This document shows, one piece after another, positions 60,492 to 64,000 of a stretch of DNA of 64,000 nucleotides; the first letter of the stretch is position 1, and each line of letters starts with the position of its first letter. Source of the DNA: CAVTWH01 sp963850915. Its GTDB lineage: Bacteria; Actinomycetota; Actinomycetes; Mycobacteriales; Micromonosporaceae. Position numbers and translations under genes: made by a program. The notes under the pieces are model-generated. The model was not told the origin of the DNA, ran no database searches, and saw only the letters and a list, made by a program, of their open reading frames with translations. The stretch spans positions 124,001 to 188,000 of the forward strand of contig CAWKND010000008.1 in assembly GCA_963850915.1 (NCBI GenBank), written 5' to 3'.

Positions 60492-61235
60492 ATGAGAGTC
60501 ACCGAGCCCTCCGCGTACGCCGCCGAACTGGTCACCGTGACCAAGACCTATCCGGGGCCGCAGCCGACCCGTGCCCTGGACGGGGTGTCGGTCGGCTTCC
60601 GGCGCGGCTCCTTCACCGCCGTCATGGGACCGTCGGGCTCCGGCAAATCGACGCTACTGCACTGTGCCGCCGGACTGGACCGGCCGAGCGCGGGTCGGAT
60701 CGTGCTGGCCGGTACGGACATCGGCCGGCTGCGCGAGCCGCAGTTGACCGTTGCCCGGCGCCGCCGTGTGGGCTTCGTCTTCCAGTCGTTCAACCTCATT
60801 CCGGCGCTGACCGTGCTCCAGAACGTGTTGCTGCCGAGCCGGCTGGCCGGGGTACGCACGGATCGACGGCGGGCGCTCGACGTACTGACCGATGTCGGCC
60901 TGGCCGGGAAGGCAACGGCTCGGCCGAGCGAACTCTCCGGCGGCCAGCAGCAGCGCGTCGCCGTCGCCCGGGCACTGGTCGCGCGGCCAGACGTGATCTT
61001 CGGTGACGAACCCACCGGCGCGCTCGACATCTCCGCCGGCCGGCAGGTGCTTGGCCTGCTGCGCCAAGCGGTCGACCGGGCGGGCGCCACGATCGTCATG
61101 GTGACGCACGATCCCGCGGCGGCGGCGTGGGCGGATCGGGTGGTATTCCTGGCCGACGGGCAACTCGCCGGCGACGAATCCCGGCTCACCGCGGCACAGG
61201 TGGCGTCGCGCATGGCCGAGTTGAGCAAGCGATGA
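60492..61235 (+). CDS. ABC transporter ATP-binding protein (BceA/MacB type)
   Basis: This 247-residue ATPase has GPSGSGKSTLLHCAAGL (Walker A), RRVGFVFQSFNLIPALTVLQ (Q-loop), ELSGGQQQRVAVARALVARP (signature) and VIFGDEPTGALD (Walker B). This is the LolD/MacB/BceA form serving FtsX-like permeases. ATG 60492 is chosen before RVTEPSAY; the permease start lies in its stop (ATGA at 61232-61235). Confidence 0.95.
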   Translation: MRVTEPSAYAAELVTVTKTYPGPQPTRALDGVSVGFRRGSFTAVMGPSGSGKSTLLHCAAGLDRPSAGRIVLAGTDIGRLREPQLTVARRRRVGFVFQSFNLIPALTVLQNVLLPSRLAGVRTDRRRALDVLTDVGLAGKATARPSELSGGQQQRVAVARALVARPDVIFGDEPTGALDISAGRQVLGLLRQAVDRAGATIVMVTHDPAAAAWADRVVFLADGQLAGDESRLTAAQVASRMAELSKR

Positions 61236-63730
61236 TCCGGACAGCGCTCGCCTCGGTACGGTTCCGTCTCGCCAGCTTCGTCGGGCTGTTCCTGACCGCC
61301 GGCCTGACCGTCGCGCTGCTCGCCGCCAGCGGCTTGCTCATGGCGTCGGCGTTGACCTCCGGTCCCGGGCCGGACCGGTTCGCCGCCACGTCGTTGACCG
61401 TTGCGGTACCGCGCGGCGTGACCTTGACGATCGACAAACACAAGAAGGGCAAGCACAAATCCAAGTCCAAGACCAAACCACTGACCGGGGCCGGGGTACT
61501 GCCACCCGAGGTACTCGCCACGGTCGCGTCCACCGCTGGCGTCAGCGGGGCGGTACCCGACTTCGCGTTCCCGGTGGACATCACCACCGGCACGGGTCAG
61601 GTGCTGCGCGGACCACATGGTACCGCCGTGATCGCGCACGGCTGGGCGTCGGCTGCGCTGACCCCCTACACGCTGCGTACCGGGGCGCCGCCCGGTACCG
61701 GGCAGGTCGTCGTGGACGCCTCGGTCGGTGGTCACGTCGGTGACCGGATCCGGCTGTCGACCAAGACCGGTACCCGTGAACTCACGATCTCCGGCATCAC
61801 CCGGCAGGCCCTCGACAACCAGGGCGCGGTGTTCGTCACCGACTCGGATGTGCAAGCCATCTCGGGGCTCTCCGGGCCGACCGCGGTCGCGGCGTTCGTA
61901 CCGCCCGGCGGTGACGTGGCGGCCGTGGCAGAACTGTTGCGCCCCAACGTCGGCGCGGCGCGGGTACTCACCGGGTCCGATCGGATCTCGGCGGACATAC
62001 CGACCGGCCTGACCAGCTACACGCCGGCGATCTCGGTGTTCGGCATCATGCTCGCCGTTACCGGGTTCGCTGCCCTGTTCGTACTGATCGGCTCGGTCGG
62101 CATGGTGGTCACGCATCGGCTGCGCGAACTCGCCCTGCTGCGCACCGTCGGCGCCACTCCGCGGCAACTGCTGCGGATGTTGGCGATCGAGACCGCGGTG
62201 GTGGCACTCCTCGCCGGCCCGCCAGGCCTACTCCTCGGCGTGCTGGCGGCGGGCGCCGTGGCTGGCCGCTTCCGCGCCGAGCGGGTGGTACCACCGCAGT
62301 TCGTCGTTTCGGTCAACCCCTTCGTACTCGCGCTGGCGCTGGCGGCAGGCACGTTGATCGGCGTACTCGCCGCATTCGTCGCTGCCGGGCGGGCCACCAG
62401 GATCGCGCCGGCCGAGGCGCTACGGGAAACGGCGCTGGCGCCGCCCAACCGGGTACGGCCACGGCTGCTGGTGGCGGCCGTACTGGCCATCGGTGCGGGC
62501 TGTGTGCTGCTGTTCACCCCGCTCGGCGGGAACATGGGTGAGGGCATGAGCTTCATCTCCTGTGCGCTGCTGCTCTGCGCGGCCGTCTCGGCCAGCCCGT
62601 TGGTCGTCCGGTTGCTGAGCACGCTGCTGACGCCGGTGGCGAGCGCCGCCGGAGTCGTGGGCCAGCTTGCCGCGGCGGTGGTCCGGGCGAACACCCGCCG
62701 GGTCGCCGCGGTGGCGATGCCGCTCATGCTGCTGGTGGGGCTGATCGCCACCCTGTCGTCGACCAGCACGCTCATCACGCACGTCGCGGTGCGGCAGCAG
62801 GCGGCGCGAACGGCGGCAGCCGACACGGAGCTGGTGCCGGCCGGCTCCGGTGTACCACTGGCGGCGGCCACCTCGATCGCCCAACTGGACGGCGTACGCG
62901 GTGCGGCGGCAACGATCCCGACCATGGTCATGGTTGACCACGGCGGCAAGCCCGAGCACTACCCGGCGCAGGGCGTGGCCTGGACCGGCGCCGCCCCGCT
63001 CGACCTCGATGTCCGGCACGGCAACCTGGACAGCCTGGCCGCCGGTGAGATCGCCGTCAGTACCGTTGTCGCGGCCGCGCAGCACTGGTCGGTCGGGTCG
63101 CAGGCCGGCATCTGGCTCGCCGACGCGACGCACGTCAGCGTGCGGGTGGTCGCGATCTACGAGTTGGCGCGGGGCTTCGGCGATGTCGTCCTGCCCGCCC
63201 AACTCGTCGCCGATCACGACCCGCGGGGACTGGTACGCGACATCTACCTGGCCGGTACGCCGCCCACGGCTGCGGCGCTGGCGGCGTGGCCGGTACGCGT
63301 CGTGGACAACAGCGCTCCGGCCGGCCGCTCGGACGCGGCGACGCAGCAGGTGGCCTTCGCCGCGATGACCGCGATCCTCGTCGGGTTCATCGGTGTCGCG
63401 GTCGCCAATGCCTTCGCGCTGTCGATCAGGTCGCGCCGGCCCGAGTTCGGCGATCTCCGGCTGGCCGGTGCCACGCCCCGGCAACTGCACCGGATGGTCG
63501 ACTACGAAACGGCGATGTCGGTGGCGATCGGGATCGGCCTCGGCGCGGCGGTGTCCGGCTGCGTCTTCGGGGTGTTCAGCATCGCCCAGAGCGGGAGTTG
63601 GCACTGGATCGGCGATCCGCGGGCGTACGCGGCGATCCTCGGCGGTACCGGACTGCTCGGTCTGCTCGCCGGTGCGGTACCCGCGCGGTTGGTCATCCGC
63701 CGGCACGGTCTGGCCGGCGACGATGTCTAG
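61232..63730 (+). CDS. FtsX-like ABC transporter permease (BceB type)
   Basis: This 832-residue membrane protein has an N-terminal helix (LASFVGLFLTAGLTVALLAA), a large external loop with PDFAFPVDITTGTGQVLRGP, and FtsX-like modules of helices at about 270-400 and near the C-terminus (AVANAFALSIRSRRPEFGDL, LAGATPRQLHRMVDYETAMS). The duplicated FtsX core and the presence of a linked ATPase match antimicrobial-peptide resistance or lipid/lipoprotein exporters. The loop contains a Lys-rich run (61435-61480). A probable sensor kinase gene begins 28 nt downstream, as in Bce modules. Confidence 0.93.
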   Translation: MIRTALASVRFRLASFVGLFLTAGLTVALLAASGLLMASALTSGPGPDRFAATSLTVAVPRGVTLTIDKHKKGKHKSKSKTKPLTGAGVLPPEVLATVASTAGVSGAVPDFAFPVDITTGTGQVLRGPHGTAVIAHGWASAALTPYTLRTGAPPGTGQVVVDASVGGHVGDRIRLSTKTGTRELTISGITRQALDNQGAVFVTDSDVQAISGLSGPTAVAAFVPPGGDVAAVAELLRPNVGAARVLTGSDRISADIPTGLTSYTPAISVFGIMLAVTGFAALFVLIGSVGMVVTHRLRELALLRTVGATPRQLLRMLAIETAVVALLAGPPGLLLGVLAAGAVAGRFRAERVVPPQFVVSVNPFVLALALAAGTLIGVLAAFVAAGRATRIAPAEALRETALAPPNRVRPRLLVAAVLAIGAGCVLLFTPLGGNMGEGMSFISCALLLCAAVSASPLVVRLLSTLLTPVASAAGVVGQLAAAVVRANTRRVAAVAMPLMLLVGLIATLSSTSTLITHVAVRQQAARTAAADTELVPAGSGVPLAAATSIAQLDGVRGAAATIPTMVMVDHGGKPEHYPAQGVAWTGAAPLDLDVRHGNLDSLAAGEIAVSTVVAAAQHWSVGSQAGIWLADATHVSVRVVAIYELARGFGDVVLPAQLVADHDPRGLVRDIYLAGTPPTAAALAAWPVRVVDNSAPAGRSDAATQQVAFAAMTAILVGFIGVAVANAFALSIRSRRPEFGDLRLAGATPRQLHRMVDYETAMSVAIGIGLGAAVSGCVFGVFSIAQSGSWHWIGDPRAYAAILGGTGLLGLLAGAVPARLVIRRHGLAGDDV

Positions 63731-63757
63731 CCCCGGTGCCACGGTTAGGCTTCCGGG

Positions 63758-64000
63758 ATGCGGATAGCGCTGCGGTCGCTGCTCGGTCGCGGGGCACGCG
63801 CCACCGCGTACCTCGCGACCGGCATCCCGATGGGTGTGGCGGCCCTGGCGTGGTTCGTACCGTCGGCGGTCCTCAACATCCTGCTGTCGATCACCCGGCT
63901 GGGGCCGTATGCCTTTCTGGCCAGTGCCACGGTGGCGCGCCGGTTGGCCGAGGTGGAGCGGCGCCGGAGCGGCTGGGTGTCACGGCGCAGCATCGCCGCC
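63758..64000 (+). CDS. Probable sensor histidine kinase, N-terminal part (runs off the window)
   Basis: Only the first 81 codons are visible: MRIALRSLLGRGARATAYLA, then TGIPMGVAALAWFVPSAVLN and RLAEVERRRSGWVSRRSIAA. Two hydrophobic segments followed by ARRLAEVERRR fit the putative-sensor domain (PF13796-like) of actinomycete two-component kinases. The position after a BceAB-like transporter supports this. The kinase domain itself lies outside the window. Confidence 0.6.
   Translation, partial: MRIALRSLLGRGARATAYLATGIPMGVAALAWFVPSAVLNILLSITRLGPYAFLASATVARRLAEVERRRSGWVSRRSIAA

Overview
The window is very GC-rich, with strong G/C preference at third codon positions, many GTG starts, Shine-Dalgarno motifs of the GGAGG type and an unusual abundance of GGTACC/GTACC strings. 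The gene content is that of a filamentous actinomycete: XRE-DUF397 pair, DUF574-type methyltransferase, ECF41 sigma factor, TIGR03086-like protein, Pro-rich Ser/Thr kinase and Asp23/AmaP cluster. A Micromonosporaceae-like host is my guess; no rRNA, tRNA, CRISPR array or transposase was seen.

Layout. 0-6 kb: tail of a saccharopine dehydrogenase-like gene, a transmembrane Ser/Thr kinase, a secreted protein, and an RtcB-PrfH pair (RNA ligase plus release-factor homologue) known elsewhere as a repair system for cleaved ribosomes. 6-10 kb: a CsbD stress protein and a four-gene Asp23/AmaP envelope-stress operon preceded by two tandem-repeat blocks. 10-14 kb: one large secreted protein (propeller, ASH-like repeats, two discoidin domains) and an epoxide hydrolase remnant. 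14-22 kb: a cyclase-like protein, a 1473-residue fusion of membrane anchor, STAND-type P-loop, Sel1/TPR repeats and a full-length but catalytically degenerate SecA-like module, and an MMPL exporter. 22-31 kb: regulators and small metabolic genes (methyltransferase, XRE/DUF397, GGDEF protein, GAF-LuxR regulator, hydrolase, SDR, an ArsR/SRPBCC operon, an F420-type reductase divergent from HxlR). 31-39 kb: glycan genes (YfhO-like, GT2, flippase-like, methyltransferase, GT4). 38-43 kb: DrrA/DrrB-like exporter with an asparagine-synthetase homologue lacking its glutaminase cysteine and a nucleotidyltransferase. 43-46 kb: ECF41 sigma factor divergent from NTF2-like and LUD genes, with two mirror-image promoter candidates. 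46-57 kb: secreted and membrane proteins, acetyltransferases, LysE exporter, DUF1996 and discoidin/beta-helix proteins. 57-64 kb: monooxygenase/TetR pair with a double operator, DHFR-like and TIGR03086-like proteins, and a BceAB-type ABC transporter followed by the start of a probable sensor kinase.

Several genes (0.36, 2.6-6.1, 9.7-13.7 and 31.8-34.6 kb) are broken into frames. Every break I could resolve is cured by removing one G or C, so I treat these as intact genes with +1 insertions, probably a sequence artefact, while the epoxide hydrolase is a true remnant. The most novel object is the STAND-Sel1-SecA fusion at 15.4-19.8 kb.
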